NCBI RefSeq assembly: GCF_020966635.1
Contig: NZ_JAJKFQ010000001.1
Span: 1 to 64,000 of the forward strand
Origin: Stieleria sp. JC731
Lineage (GTDB): Bacteria > Planctomycetota > Planctomycetia > Pirellulales > Pirellulaceae
Direction of reading: 5' to 3'
DNA: 64,000 nucleotides
Shown here: positions 16,401 to 25,508 of the stretch, piece by piece
Layout: each line of letters starts with the position of its first letter
Position numbering within the stretch: position 1 is the stretch's first letter
Notes under the pieces: model-generated
The model's database searches: none
Told to the model about the DNA's origin: nothing
What the model saw: the letters and a program-made list of their open reading frames with translations, nothing else
Program-made: the position numbers and the translations under genes

Positions 16401-18502
16401 ACAACCAACCGGCGAACGGTGTTGACGTCACTGCAAGCATGACACGATTCGGAAACGAGTTTGTGTACGCGCTGCCAATCACCGTCAAAACGGATCAGGA
16501 AGGAATTGCGTTGTTTCCGCGAGTAAGACCGCAGGGTTATCAGATTCGAATTGGCTCCAATTTTACCGGTCAAACTTCGCAATATCGCGACGAAAGAATG
16601 GAGTTATCCGTTGGCGATAATGAACTGGAAGTCAACCTTGACGGTGTTCCCGTCGACATCCAGATCGACCTTCCGCCCGATCCAACTGGCAATCGAGAAG
16701 CCAACTTGGCCGAGAACGGACGGTTTATTGGATTAGGCGTCAATGGGAAACCAATTAGCTTTGGGGTCACCACCGACGACGCAGGCTTTTGTCATATCGC
16801 GTCAGTTCCGCCGGGGCACTACAAAGTTTACTTCAGGATCTTTGGAAAAACACCTGAGGGACATTCCGGATCTGGATTGCTAGTCGGAGATGTTTCAAAG
16901 GAGTTCTCAGTGCCAGTTGGGGCCGAGCGTCCCGTCATTGTTCGGGCCCCATTGCAGTGGCCGACGATCGCAACGGTTGGAGATTTGGCTGTACCTTTCG
17001 CAGGCCAAACACCTCAAGGAGAGCGGATTCACTCCAAGCGATTTGTCGGTCAATGGCTGTTGCTGGATTGGTTTTCGACCCAGTCAGCCGTTTATGACGC
17101 TCAATTTCCTGAGTTGAAATCGTCGGTCGATACGTGGCGAAAGTTAGGCCTGAATGTAATTGGCATTGGTACTGATTTCGTAGTCAGGAATCAGCTTTCT
17201 GCTCCCGTGCTTCAAGAAGGCTGGCAGAAACTAACTTGGCCAATTATCGGCGACCGCTATACCGTTAAGCAGCTTAGGTCAAGTTATGGGGTGGGGACTT
17301 CACCAACCCGAATTCTGATCAATCCACAGGGTGAGATCGTCTATCGCGGTGATGACTTGTCGAAGTTAACGTCGACGATTAATGAGTTAATCGATGGGCA
17401 GAGTTTTCAGGGCCAGAGTTTTCAGTCAAGGGAATCAATTGCTCCGGATCATCCTTTACTTGGCATTCGACCAATTGCGTTTGATAACTCTGATTATCGA
17501 GGAGTTCAGAAAGCGGTGGTCGCTTTCATCGAAACAAAGACGCGGACTGTCAAATGGTCTGATGGGCCGGTCTCATCGGATCGCGTGCAGATGGTTTCGG
17601 CTGAAGGCGAAATCGTCCGCAGCTATCCACTTCACGATCAATACTTTCCACGTCGAGGGCAAATCGCAATCGATTCCCAGCATGGGCGACTGTATGCCGT
17701 TGACGGTGGCGAGCTGTTGGCTTTCTCGCAGGATGGGCAATCACTTTTCAAGGTGAATATTCCGCAAATCAAAGCGGTCGCCGTCGATCAGCAAACCGGG
17801 AATTTATGGTGCTGCAGTGGTGATGCGAGACGGGGAGTGGTGATAGTCCTAAGCAATCAGGGTTATGAGCTAAAACGCTATGCCCATGCCGCGACGGGAG
17901 TGATCGCATCGCAAAGCGGTGATCGGATTTGGTTGCTCGGGAAGTCCATTCGGTGTCTCGATCGAAATGGGAATCTGCTGGAAGATCTTGCGAATGTTCC
18001 CGAGTGGACCTTTGCTGGAGATGCAACGATCGATTCGAAAGGGCAGTTATGGATCGTTCTGTATGTGAAGTCAGAAGAATCCAATTCGATTGGGCCTGCC
18101 CTATTCCGATCGACCGATGGCCGATTAGAAAGGCTTAAGTGGCCCAGCGATCAGGCTGGGGATTCTGGGTACCTCAGTAGCATCTTTCCGTCTTCCGTTG
18201 TCAACTTCCAAGGGCAGCTTTTGGCGAAGGGTGCATTGATGAAACCGGATTCGGTAAATGGTTCCAAGCCGGTTGCGGCATTCTTTTCAAGCGATGGTAA
18301 ACTGCTCAAGCGTCTAGAAAAGGAGCCGTTGACGGAATCGATTATCACCGCTTCCGGCGATGGCTATCTCGCGATTGCTGACGATAAACTGTCGCGTTTG
18401 TCCTCAGACGGCAGTACGCTGAGCGAGGTTGATCTTGAATCTGGTAAGTCTGCTGAGGGATCCGAAAGCAAAGTGCTTCGCCGCAGCTTAATCAGCTTCT
18501 AG
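13466..18502 (+). CDS. Giant M56 (BlaR1-like) metallopeptidase with regulatory-like, thioredoxin-like and beta-propeller domains
   Basis: A 1678-residue membrane protein, far longer than BlaR1 (about 600). Residues 1-420 are an M56 peptidase: hydrophobic segments near 8-28, 42-62, 182-205 and 388-412, with the zinc motif HELSH at 276-280 and an EHVSD segment further on. Outside the membrane follow about six carboxypeptidase-regulatory-like beta domains (around 530, 611, 695, 865 and 970). Residues about 1165-1310 look like a TlpA-type thioredoxin fold, but both catalytic cysteines are replaced: WFSTQSAVYD stands where WATWCxPCR is expected. Residues about 1325-1678 are an NHL-type beta-propeller (GQIAIDSQHGRLYAVDGG and repeats). 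It is translationally coupled to the BlaI-type repressor. By family the M56 part relieves repression; the huge outer part would be the sensor. What it senses is unknown. Confidence 0.88.
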   Translation: MIDWNSDQLLWIIIVAKLTVPLLVASLVEIPLRHWNPRLRVAMWRTSLVAVLCIAAISCLPSHATLTISLPIMREATARQATAQQKIVEPSMQVSVFDPTVIELPVTSNGSATTVPVFMNAGNEAISNLNGDLSGKMSRQDALAGASVNIESQHRSAAWENLHSEATPTPAVSVNESGSIQYSTVLLGLYAIGVLGWLCKECMGVYLACRLIGESFDVDVATSQTARGLATKLGVSHFAVRCSDRVASPCVLGIRRPIILLPSELPENAVEAALSHELSHIASRDLSWDLAARTMRSLMWFHPLAWILVRSHRTACEHVSDLVAADLLQNRETYRSALAQIALMLHTRTDSCSRSVKFLTGLQMARRPEIVDRLRLIASECKAIPIGRRAQVIGVLVLVLCIGFGAFSIVLTSANAQETSGLSADAEGSDGVFQSVRKIRLQAIASGSGRSLAESHAEVVICAERCESRTFYADQNGIVEIELPEFDGEISVNGSLYHPGYVPGTIEEHVAGNAKSSATKAIRLSPGKFVSGKVVDEDGQPIAGARVYALVLHSSGRAQLLFRQTTSDDGKWKMDGVGENARIHVEQPDFVNASFATNYGTEMECVLNNGRQLKLSIKDPLGHAVAKANVEVFPGNIGTKPQLQTASDGTIVLKGLVDKPLTISIRADGYANLRYVVPNDHDESQTIELQLQAGNAFPIDVVDQMGQPVEDAWIRIRSNERPSHELWSGKSDQAGSAQWRGASQVSATIYCGADGYMHCQQSIDTSEPIRLVLKKAPVISGFVEELSTKKAIEQFTATLRRRAFGGSVPGTDAIAHGNDGKFEMKQGYDYPDLDLEITAEGYTPWRISLDELDSMQELEIKLKAADRLTGQVVGHEGHPVSGAKVVLTDPTLLAPLTIGQSLERRDQWFYPLEERTDSDGKYSFAIPGELPEQSVLFVEDPVAGFGQFKVSELHSEALKGSEALKLTPWTELAVRVVKDNQPANGVDVTASMTRFGNEFVYALPITVKTDQEGIALFPRVRPQGYQIRIGSNFTGQTSQYRDERMELSVGDNELEVNLDGVPVDIQIDLPPDPTGNREANLAENGRFIGLGVNGKPISFGVTTDDAGFCHIASVPPGHYKVYFRIFGKTPEGHSGSGLLVGDVSKEFSVPVGAERPVIVRAPLQWPTIATVGDLAVPFAGQTPQGERIHSKRFVGQWLLLDWFSTQSAVYDAQFPELKSSVDTWRKLGLNVIGIGTDFVVRNQLSAPVLQEGWQKLTWPIIGDRYTVKQLRSSYGVGTSPTRILINPQGEIVYRGDDLSKLTSTINELIDGQSFQGQSFQSRESIAPDHPLLGIRPIAFDNSDYRGVQKAVVAFIETKTRTVKWSDGPVSSDRVQMVSAEGEIVRSYPLHDQYFPRRGQIAIDSQHGRLYAVDGGELLAFSQDGQSLFKVNIPQIKAVAVDQQTGNLWCCSGDARRGVVIVLSNQGYELKRYAHAATGVIASQSGDRIWLLGKSIRCLDRNGNLLEDLANVPEWTFAGDATIDSKGQLWIVLYVKSEESNSIGPALFRSTDGRLERLKWPSDQAGDSGYLSSIFPSSVVNFQGQLLAKGALMKPDSVNGSKPVAAFFSSDGKLLKRLEKEPLTESIITASGDGYLAIADDKLSRLSSDGSTLSEVDLESGKSAEGSESKVLRRSLISF

Positions 18503-18545
18503 TATCTTCACTGAAAGCATGTGCTCCGAAGGCCGCCGTCACCCG

Positions 18546-19748
18546 CTACGCCATCACGCGGCGGGTGACGATCGGGTGGATCGCTAGATAGATCACGACG
18601 GCGATCGCCGAGAGGCTGCCGCTGGCGAGCCACAAGGTCATCGGCCCGAGACGCTGCAACACTTCGCCGCCTAAGGGTGCGCCGATGGCTAAGGCGATCG
18701 CGTAGCAGGTTGTAAACAACCCCATGTAAGCACCTCGGCAATGTTCCGGCGCAAGCTTTGCAATGATCGATTGCTTCGTCGGTGCTTGCAAAATCTCGCC
18801 CAGCGTCCAGACGCCGATGCTAATCCCGATCAATAAAAAGCTACCGCCAAAGCCTGTCGTCCCAAAACCGATCGCGATCAATGCCGCACCGATGGTGACA
18901 ATGTTCATCGCATTAAAGCGGTTGAACCAATGTGTCAGCGGCAGTTGCAGCAACACGATGAGGATTCCGTTGATCGACATCAGCAGACCGAATTGAACGT
19001 TGCTAAATCCGGACTGCCGAATATACAACGGCAGTGTTGCGAACCCTTGGACGAACACCAGTTCGACCAATAGCGTCGAAAGGCAGAACATCAAAAACGG
19101 TGTGTCGCCGATGATCGCCGTGATTGATTCGCGAAGGTTGCCGCGCCGGATCGGATTCGCGTCATCCGTTGATTCTGGACGTGCCGCTTTTTCATCGATC
19201 CAAAACCAAATGATCACTCCATAAGCACACATGGTGATCGCATCGAGCCAGAACAACAGTTTGAAGCTATAGCCCGCCAAGATACCGCCTAGCGGTGGAG
19301 CGATCGCAAAGCCCAAATTGACCGAGATGTACATCAACGCAAACGCATGTGTTCGACGATCAATCGGAGAAAAGTCAGCGATCAACGCCGACGCGGCAGG
19401 TCGATAGAGATCGCTTACAAGCGCGAACCCGCAAACACACAACGCGAAGGGGAGCTTGTGCTGGATCGATCCCAACAGGATCAATAGCAATCCGCCCCCA
19501 AAGAGCGCGAGTAGCATCACCGGTTTACGGCCGATGTGGTCCGAAAGGAATCCGCCGACGATCGATCCGACCATCGAACCTAGACCTAACATTCCGATGC
19601 ACAGCGTGGCGAAGGGAATTCCAAAGCCCAACTGCTCGCTCGCGTAGATCGACAGGAAAATAACCGCGAATGATCCGGCTCGGTTGACGAACGAGCCGAA
19701 GCAGAGAATGCGAACCGGAAGCGGCAATCGAAAGTAGTCGCCAAGCAT
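18546..19748 (-). CDS. Major facilitator superfamily transporter
   Basis: A 400-residue protein with about 12 hydrophobic segments. The MFS loop signature GGFLSDHIGRKPVMLLALFG lies between segments 2 and 3. The second half has the matching FGLLMSINGILIVLLQLPLT and the long GISIGVWTLGEILQAPTKQ stretch. It resembles multidrug/sugar efflux members of the MFS-1 group. It ends convergently with the M56 gene with 43 bases between stops. Substrate unknown. Confidence 0.9.
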   Translation of the reverse strand: MLGDYFRLPLPVRILCFGSFVNRAGSFAVIFLSIYASEQLGFGIPFATLCIGMLGLGSMVGSIVGGFLSDHIGRKPVMLLALFGGGLLLILLGSIQHKLPFALCVCGFALVSDLYRPAASALIADFSPIDRRTHAFALMYISVNLGFAIAPPLGGILAGYSFKLLFWLDAITMCAYGVIIWFWIDEKAARPESTDDANPIRRGNLRESITAIIGDTPFLMFCLSTLLVELVFVQGFATLPLYIRQSGFSNVQFGLLMSINGILIVLLQLPLTHWFNRFNAMNIVTIGAALIAIGFGTTGFGGSFLLIGISIGVWTLGEILQAPTKQSIIAKLAPEHCRGAYMGLFTTCYAIALAIGAPLGGEVLQRLGPMTLWLASGSLSAIAVVIYLAIHPIVTRRVMA

Positions 19749-20079
19749 GGCTGGTTGTCTGTGTTGAGTCGTTCAATCCGAGTTTTAGTCGGACAAACCA
19801 ATCGCTAGTGGGGTTCGCGGAATAGTTTTCAATGTGACGGATTCCGTTGACGTGATGCAGTCAATGATGGCTGCCACGAAACGTTTTTGGACGCAAGCGA
19901 AACTTTCATTCTGAGGTAGGGTTTGAATCTGTACACTCCTTTTCTTGTTGAATGATTGGAATGACAGAATTGGGGCGGCGCTTTGGTTAGTGAATCGTCG
20001 GTTGTGTCGCTGATCCTGGAGTTCTGGGTGTTGCGATTGGTTGGCGGTTTGCTTGTGAGATTTTTGGTTTGTTGCTGGT
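19749..20079. other. Intergenic region upstream of the hairpin array
   Basis: No gene is supported here. It contains the promoter of the minus-strand MFS gene and leads into the 34-bp array. One short frame on the minus strand starts within the repeats and has a low-complexity, non-protein-like composition. Confidence 0.45.
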
Positions 20080-20260
20080 CATCACGGCGGAGCGTGATGG
20101 GTACTTTGTGCTGCATCACGTCGGAGCGTGGTGGGTACTTTGTGCTGCATCACGGCGGTGCGTGATGGGTACTTTGTGCTGCGTCACGTCGGAGCGTGAT
20201 GGGTACTTTGTGCTGCATCACGGCGGAGCGTGATGGGTACTTTGCGTGGTGGGTACTTTG
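20080..20260. repeat. Array of five 34-bp tandem hairpin repeats
   Basis: The unit GCGTGATGGGTACTTTGTGC plus 14 bases (TGCATCACGTCGGA) starts at 20092, 20126, 20160, 20194 and 20228, an exact 34-base period. Neighbouring units form the hairpin CATCACG-6 bases-CGTGATG, so five hairpins are set in a row with a constant linker GGTACTTTGTGCTG. The last unit is cut to 16 bases and followed by a partial copy at 20244-20260. Copies differ at a few positions, mostly in the loop. It ends 75 bases before the DUF1549/DUF1553 start. Confidence 0.9.
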
Positions 20261-20334
20261 GGATCTCGTCTGGGGCGTCCTTGTCTTTAATTCAGTTCCA
20301 ATTCGATTGCCCTAGATATTGAGGGATAGATCGC

Positions 20335-23004
20335 ATGCGTTTCTCTTCTCACTTTTCATGGACGCTTGGTCTGTTGCTGCTGAGTTTGGACGTTGCCAAT
20401 GCTCACGCGCAGGAGATGGCTGCGACAGCCGACTCCGCTGTCACTCCGGAACAGCTTACCTTTTTTGAAACAAAGATCCGTCCTGTTTTGGTCCGTGAAT
20501 GTTACGGGTGCCACAGCGATCAGTCGGGCCAGAATAAAGGTGGTCTGAAGCTGGATACGCAATCGGCTTCGTTGCTCGGTGGCGACAGTGGCGCAGCGAT
20601 CGTACCGGGGGACCTGGAAAGCAGTTTGCTTTACACCGCGATCACGCATCAAGATTTTGTTATGCCGCCCAAGCGGAAGCTTTCTGATGCGGAGATAGCT
20701 GATTTTCGCACTTGGATCTTGGATGGCGCGCCTGACCCTCGAGTCAGCGAGGCGGTGCAGATGCCAAGTTCAGCGATTGATGATGAAGTGATCGCTCGCG
20801 CCAAAGCCACGTTTTGGTCCTACCAGACTCCGACGATCCGATCCCCACAAGACACAACTTCGTGGGCGACAACGGAGATCGATCGATACATCGAAGCCGG
20901 TTTGACATCGGCGAACCTACAGCCAGCGGCGGATGCCGATCCGGCAACTTTGCTGCGCCGTCTATGTTTTGATTTGGTGGGGCTGCCGCCAAGCCCAGAA
21001 CAGGTTCGTTGGTTCGAGTCGGCTTATGAAGTCGACGCCGACGCGGCAGTCGAACGAGTTGTCGATCGGCTTCTTGATTCGAAAGCGTTTGGCGAACATT
21101 GGGGGCGGCACTGGTTGGATGTCGCTCGATATGCCGAGTCGACGGGCCGTGAAGTCAATATGACGTTTCCACATGCGTGGCGTTACCGAGACTACGTGAT
21201 CGAATCCTTCAACAATGACAAACCCTATGACGAGTTTGTTCAAGAACAGATCGCGGGTGATTTGTTGCCCGCCGAAGATGATCAGCAATGGGCCGACCAT
21301 CTGATCGCGACCAGCTTCCTTGCGATCGGCACAAAGAATTTGAATGAGCAAAGTGCGGCGCAGTTTGCGGCCGACTTGGCGGACGAGCAGATTGATGCGA
21401 CGACACGAGTTTTCCTAGGAACGTCTGTCGCTTGTGCACGATGCCACGACCATAAATTCGATCCGATCCGTCAAAGCGATTACTACGCGATGGCGGGGAT
21501 ATTCCGAAGCACGAAAACCTACTTTGGTAATCCGCCGTCCGATTATGGCAACTTCATTGGCGTCCAGCAGCGTCAGCGTAGCAGCTTGTTGCTGTTGCCG
21601 GTGCAGGACGAGGTAGCGGTTGGCAGAGCCTATTCGGAGGATGAATTTGAATCGCTGAAGAACGAGATTCAAGAGAAACGTCAGCAGCTTGTCGATTTGC
21701 GAAACGGCGAAAGTGTTGCGGGGCGTCCTGGTGCGAGCGCACAACAAATGCGATTGCGGATCAACAATGAACTTGCCGAGCTGAGTGCCAAAATTAGTGT
21801 TTTGGATGATGACGGCAAGCCGCGAAGCTATTGCATGGGAGTTCAAGACCAGGGCACCGTTGGAAATGCCCCGCTACTGGTTCGTGGAGAGATTGATCAA
21901 CCCGCCGATCGTGTGCCACGTGATATTCCTGCGGTGCTTCGCGAAGATCAACTGAGAATTCCCTCGGGTTCCAGTGGACGACTTGAATTGGCCCGCTGGA
22001 TCGGAAGCGATCAGAATACACTTGCCGCACGAGTGATGGTCAATCGAATCTGGCATCACGTGTTTGGGCAAGGCATTGTGCCGACAACAGAAGACTTTGG
22101 CGCAACGGGAATGTCGCCTTCGCATCCGGAACTGCTGGATCACTTGGCGATCGAATTTGTGAAGTCTGACTGGTCGATCAAAGCGATGGTTCGTCAGATG
22201 ATGACGTCGCGTGCCTATCGAATGAAATCAAGCTTCGATGTCACCAGCCATCAACAGGATCCTGACAATCGATTGCTTTGGCGTGCAAACGTGAAGCGAT
22301 TGGGGGCCGAATCGATTCGTGATGCGATGTTATTAACCGCTGGAGAATTGCAGCAAGAGGCACCGGTCGGCAGCATCGTCGCCGATGCGGGGTATACACG
22401 AGTTCGCGGCGAGAGTTTGCAAGACCCACGCGATGCACGCCAGAGGTTTCAAGCAACGTTGACGTCACGGCGCGATGAAGCGGCGGAATTGATGCGGCAG
22501 CTTCGCGGCGGTAGCCCACGGGAACGCTTGGTGGCTCGCAATCGTTTGCGTGAACTGGGGGGCGGGCGTGATCGCGGATCGATGCAACAACCGGCGGATG
22601 ATAAATCGCTCGATCAAGCAGACTCCAACATCCGCAGTGTCTATTTGCCGGTTGTTCGCGACTTTGTTCCGCGATCATTGGAAGTGTTCGATTTTGCTGA
22701 TCCCAGTTTGATCAGTGGAACGCGAGAGACATCCAATACGCCCAATCAGGCTCTGTTCATGATGAACAATCCGACGACGTTGCGGCTCAGTCAATCTTTT
22801 GCCGAACGATTGACGAAGGAAGCATCGTCACGAAAAGACCAAGTCAGTTTGGCGTTCTTGTTGGCCTACGGAAGGTCGCCCAGCGATGACGAAAAACGTG
22901 TTTCGTTTGAGTACTTTCGCGGTACCGATTTGGACGACGATCAAGCGTTGGCAGCGTTTTGCCAAGCCTTGTTCGCGGCCGCGGAATTCCGTTACTTGAA
23001 TTGA
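20335..23004 (+). CDS. Planctomycete cytochrome c / DUF1549 / DUF1553 protein
   Basis: An 889-residue exported protein with the standard planctomycete order. A signal peptide (WTLGLLLLSLDVANAHA) is followed by a PSCyt1 heme domain with ECYGCHSD (Cys56, Cys59, His60) and MPPK, then DUF1549 (ending around the HWGRHWLDVARYAEST block, residues about 250-370, with ACARCHDHKFDPI as a second CxxCH) and DUF1553 from about 550 (RLELARWIGS, NRIWHHVFGQGIV). GAGGG precedes the ATG. It forms the usual pair with the DUF1501 gene downstream. These pairs are very numerous in planctomycetes and are associated with polysaccharide breakdown loci; their reaction is not established. Confidence 0.95.
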   Translation: MRFSSHFSWTLGLLLLSLDVANAHAQEMAATADSAVTPEQLTFFETKIRPVLVRECYGCHSDQSGQNKGGLKLDTQSASLLGGDSGAAIVPGDLESSLLYTAITHQDFVMPPKRKLSDAEIADFRTWILDGAPDPRVSEAVQMPSSAIDDEVIARAKATFWSYQTPTIRSPQDTTSWATTEIDRYIEAGLTSANLQPAADADPATLLRRLCFDLVGLPPSPEQVRWFESAYEVDADAAVERVVDRLLDSKAFGEHWGRHWLDVARYAESTGREVNMTFPHAWRYRDYVIESFNNDKPYDEFVQEQIAGDLLPAEDDQQWADHLIATSFLAIGTKNLNEQSAAQFAADLADEQIDATTRVFLGTSVACARCHDHKFDPIRQSDYYAMAGIFRSTKTYFGNPPSDYGNFIGVQQRQRSSLLLLPVQDEVAVGRAYSEDEFESLKNEIQEKRQQLVDLRNGESVAGRPGASAQQMRLRINNELAELSAKISVLDDDGKPRSYCMGVQDQGTVGNAPLLVRGEIDQPADRVPRDIPAVLREDQLRIPSGSSGRLELARWIGSDQNTLAARVMVNRIWHHVFGQGIVPTTEDFGATGMSPSHPELLDHLAIEFVKSDWSIKAMVRQMMTSRAYRMKSSFDVTSHQQDPDNRLLWRANVKRLGAESIRDAMLLTAGELQQEAPVGSIVADAGYTRVRGESLQDPRDARQRFQATLTSRRDEAAELMRQLRGGSPRERLVARNRLRELGGGRDRGSMQQPADDKSLDQADSNIRSVYLPVVRDFVPRSLEVFDFADPSLISGTRETSNTPNQALFMMNNPTTLRLSQSFAERLTKEASSRKDQVSLAFLLAYGRSPSDDEKRVSFEYFRGTDLDDDQALAAFCQALFAAAEFRYLN

Positions 23005-23146
23005 TCAAAAGATCCGCTTGGTGTTCAGGCTGGTGATCGCCAATGTCTCTCATGGGAGAGGCTTGGAGGATCGCCAGCTGGCTGATGTATTGTCCTGCCT
23101 CGTCGCTTTTCCTATTCCTTACATACTCTGCAGCAGGGTTTGAATC

Positions 23147-24553
23147 ATGTTGACTCGACGTGAACTGTTGAAACATTCGTCGGCCGGGTTTGGTTATTTG
23201 GCGATGGCCGGAATGTCGAGCGCGGGCATGTTGACCGGTTCGAATAGGTTGGCGATGGCCGAAGAATTGTCTGCGGCCAACCCGCTTTCACCGAAACAGC
23301 CTCACTTTTCCGCCAAAGCGAAGCGAGTCATTTTTTTGTGCATGCAAGGTGGACCCTCGCATGTCGATACATTTGACTACAAGCCGCAGCTGGAATCGGA
23401 TCACGGAAAACGCGGTAAGTACGGTGGCGCGTTATTGAAGTCACCTTGGAAATTTCGACAACGCGGTGAAAGTGGACTTTGGATTTCAGACCTATTTCCC
23501 AAAGTCGCTGAACATGCCGACGAGATGTGCTTGATCCGTTCGATGAACTGTGATCAGCCGGTGCACCCGGGCGCGATGACTCAGATGCATACCGGAACGG
23601 CACAGTTCGTTCGGCCTTCGATTGGTGCGTGGACGTTGTATGGATTGGGAACCGAAAACGAAAGTTTGCCAGGCTTCGTTTCGCTCAGTCCACCGGCTGG
23701 TAATTCACGCAACTATGGGAGTGCGTTTTTGCCAGCGATCTATGGGGGCACGAAAGTCGGGCGGACGGGCAGTCGGTTTGCTCAGTTGGCACGCCAATCC
23801 GGCGGCAACCAAGACTCGGTGCCCGACATTCGCAACCCTGGTTTGTCAGACCGTGAACAGCGTCGTCAACTGAACTTGATTCAAAAGTTGAATCGCAGCC
23901 AAATCCCGAGCGGCGATGCGGCCAATGTCGAGGGAGTGATTCAGTCCTATGAGTTGGCGTTTCGAATGCAGGACGCGATGCCTGAACTGATGGACCTTTC
24001 TAGTGAAGACGCCAAAACGCTTAAAGCATACGGAGTTGACGGTGGCCCGACGGAAACGTTTGGCAAGCAGTGTTTGTTGGCACGTCGGTTTGCCGAAGCC
24101 GGTGTGCGGTTCATCGAAATCACGCATGGCAATTGGGACCAGCATACGCGTTTAACGGCTGATCACGCCGCGCGAGCAGAAGCTTGTGACGGACCGATCG
24201 CGGCTTTGTTAGCAGACTTGAAAGCGCGAAAGATGTTGGACGAAACGTTGGTGATCTGGGGAGGTGAGTTCGGGCGGACGCCATCGGCTCAGAACGGCGA
24301 CGGTCGCAACCACAACAACAAGGGATATACCTTGTGGATGGCGGGCGGTGGCGTCAAAGGAGGCTTCAGCTACGGCGCGACGGACGAGCATGGTTTTGAA
24401 GCGGTCGAAGATCCCTGCCATGTTCATGATTGGCACGCGACGGTGCTGCATCTGATGGGGCTTGATCACGAGCAACTGACCTATCGCTACGCTGGCCGTG
24501 ACTTCCGCTTGACGGATGTGTACGGCAATGTGGTGCATGACATCATCGCGTGA
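23147..24553 (+). CDS. DUF1501 protein (alkaline-phosphatase-fold family)
   Basis: A 468-residue DUF1501 protein. The N-terminus TRRELLKHSSAGFGYLAMAG is a twin-arginine-like export signal. Family landmarks are VIFLCMQGGPSHVDTFDYKP, IRSMNCDQPVHPGAMTQMHTG, and WGGEFGRTPSAQNGDGRNHN, and the fold relates it to alkaline phosphatases and sulfatases. It follows the DUF1549/DUF1553 gene on the same strand after 142 bases, the standard arrangement, and is likely co-transcribed. Confidence 0.94.
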   Translation: MLTRRELLKHSSAGFGYLAMAGMSSAGMLTGSNRLAMAEELSAANPLSPKQPHFSAKAKRVIFLCMQGGPSHVDTFDYKPQLESDHGKRGKYGGALLKSPWKFRQRGESGLWISDLFPKVAEHADEMCLIRSMNCDQPVHPGAMTQMHTGTAQFVRPSIGAWTLYGLGTENESLPGFVSLSPPAGNSRNYGSAFLPAIYGGTKVGRTGSRFAQLARQSGGNQDSVPDIRNPGLSDREQRRQLNLIQKLNRSQIPSGDAANVEGVIQSYELAFRMQDAMPELMDLSSEDAKTLKAYGVDGGPTETFGKQCLLARRFAEAGVRFIEITHGNWDQHTRLTADHAARAEACDGPIAALLADLKARKMLDETLVIWGGEFGRTPSAQNGDGRNHNNKGYTLWMAGGGVKGGFSYGATDEHGFEAVEDPCHVHDWHATVLHLMGLDHEQLTYRYAGRDFRLTDVYGNVVHDIIA

Positions 24554-24755
24554 CGTTCGATCGTTGATGTGACTGGGGGTGCAGAATTCGTCGGCTTGCT
24601 GGCAAGGCTGCTCTGCTTCCCACCGGGGATTGCTCTGCGGAGGGGGCTGATGGTGTCAATTTGTTGATCAGCTACGGTCTTGCCAAATGGGGGTGCTGCC
24701 GGTCAGACTACAGTCATCGCGGTTACCCCATTCCATCGAAGAGTTGACGATCGTC

Positions 24756-25496
24756 ATGGACGGCATCACTGAGCCCGTCGTTTTGATTCTCGGACATCCG
24801 ATTGCGGGGAACCCTGCGCAATTTGCACTGGAGCGAGCTTTCGAATCGATGCGCCTACCCTGGCGAGTTCACTCTTGTGATGTTCCACCGGAGCGGCTTC
24901 CCGAAGCGATCGAGGGTGCGGCGGTGCTGGGATTTCGAGGTCTGTTGCTTGATCAAAATTTGGTTGACGGGGTTCAGAGTGAATCGAGCGACAATTTTTT
25001 CTGGCGCGATGAACTCGGGAACACTCCGTTTCAGTCTAGCGATACGGTTCGCCAGTGGCTTGGCGTCGCCATCAAGCAGTTCTTTGCTGACGCGGAATTG
25101 AAAGACGAGGGCGAGCAAGTTGTCGAGTCCTTGTTGCGGATCGGCCCTGACGTCCCATCGATTCCTGATGGGATTGCGAAGGAGCAGCATCAGTCACCCA
25201 TCGGTTGGGCTTCACCCGAAGCGATTGAGAACGCGGACTTGATTGTGATTTCGGAATCGGTTGATCCGTCACAGTGGCCCGCTGCTCCGACGAAAACCTT
25301 GGTCATTGATTTTTCATTCGGCGACGGCGATGGTGGCGAAAACGATCACGATGCGATGCGATCGTTGGGGTACACCGTCTGGGGACGCAACGAAATCAGA
25401 ATCGGTGTGCTGATGACTTGTCTGTCACATTGGGTTAAACAGACGCCCGACGAAGATGTCTTGACGGAAGCCATCGAAGAATACTTGGCGGTTTGA
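24756..25496 (+). CDS. Shikimate dehydrogenase-like protein lacking catalytic residues
   Basis: A 246-residue protein that follows the layout of AroE: VVLILGHPIAGNPAQFALERAF matches the substrate domain, then VLGFRGLLLDQN aligns with the GFRGxNVTxPxK block, and a C-terminal AIENADLIVISE/TLVIDFSFGDGDG part matches the nucleotide domain end. However, the Ser-x-Ser shikimate-binding pair is absent and the catalytic Lys of the NVTxPHK motif is replaced, so it is probably not a working shikimate dehydrogenase. The start is taken at 24756; a Met at 24687 is also in frame. It lies 12 bases from the SMUG1-like gene and is likely in one operon with it. Confidence 0.65.
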   Translation: MDGITEPVVLILGHPIAGNPAQFALERAFESMRLPWRVHSCDVPPERLPEAIEGAAVLGFRGLLLDQNLVDGVQSESSDNFFWRDELGNTPFQSSDTVRQWLGVAIKQFFADAELKDEGEQVVESLLRIGPDVPSIPDGIAKEQHQSPIGWASPEAIENADLIVISESVDPSQWPAAPTKTLVIDFSFGDGDGGENDHDAMRSLGYTVWGRNEIRIGVLMTCLSHWVKQTPDEDVLTEAIEEYLAV

Positions 25497-25508
25497 AAGG
25501 TTGATCGG

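Noticed and set aside
19829-20119. Minus-strand 96-codon frame
   Set aside because: It starts inside the hairpin repeats and has low-complexity, Asn/Thr/Ser-rich random-looking sequence.
20080-20260. CRISPR array
   Set aside because: The repeats are directly tandem with a constant linker, there are no variable spacers and no cas genes nearby.
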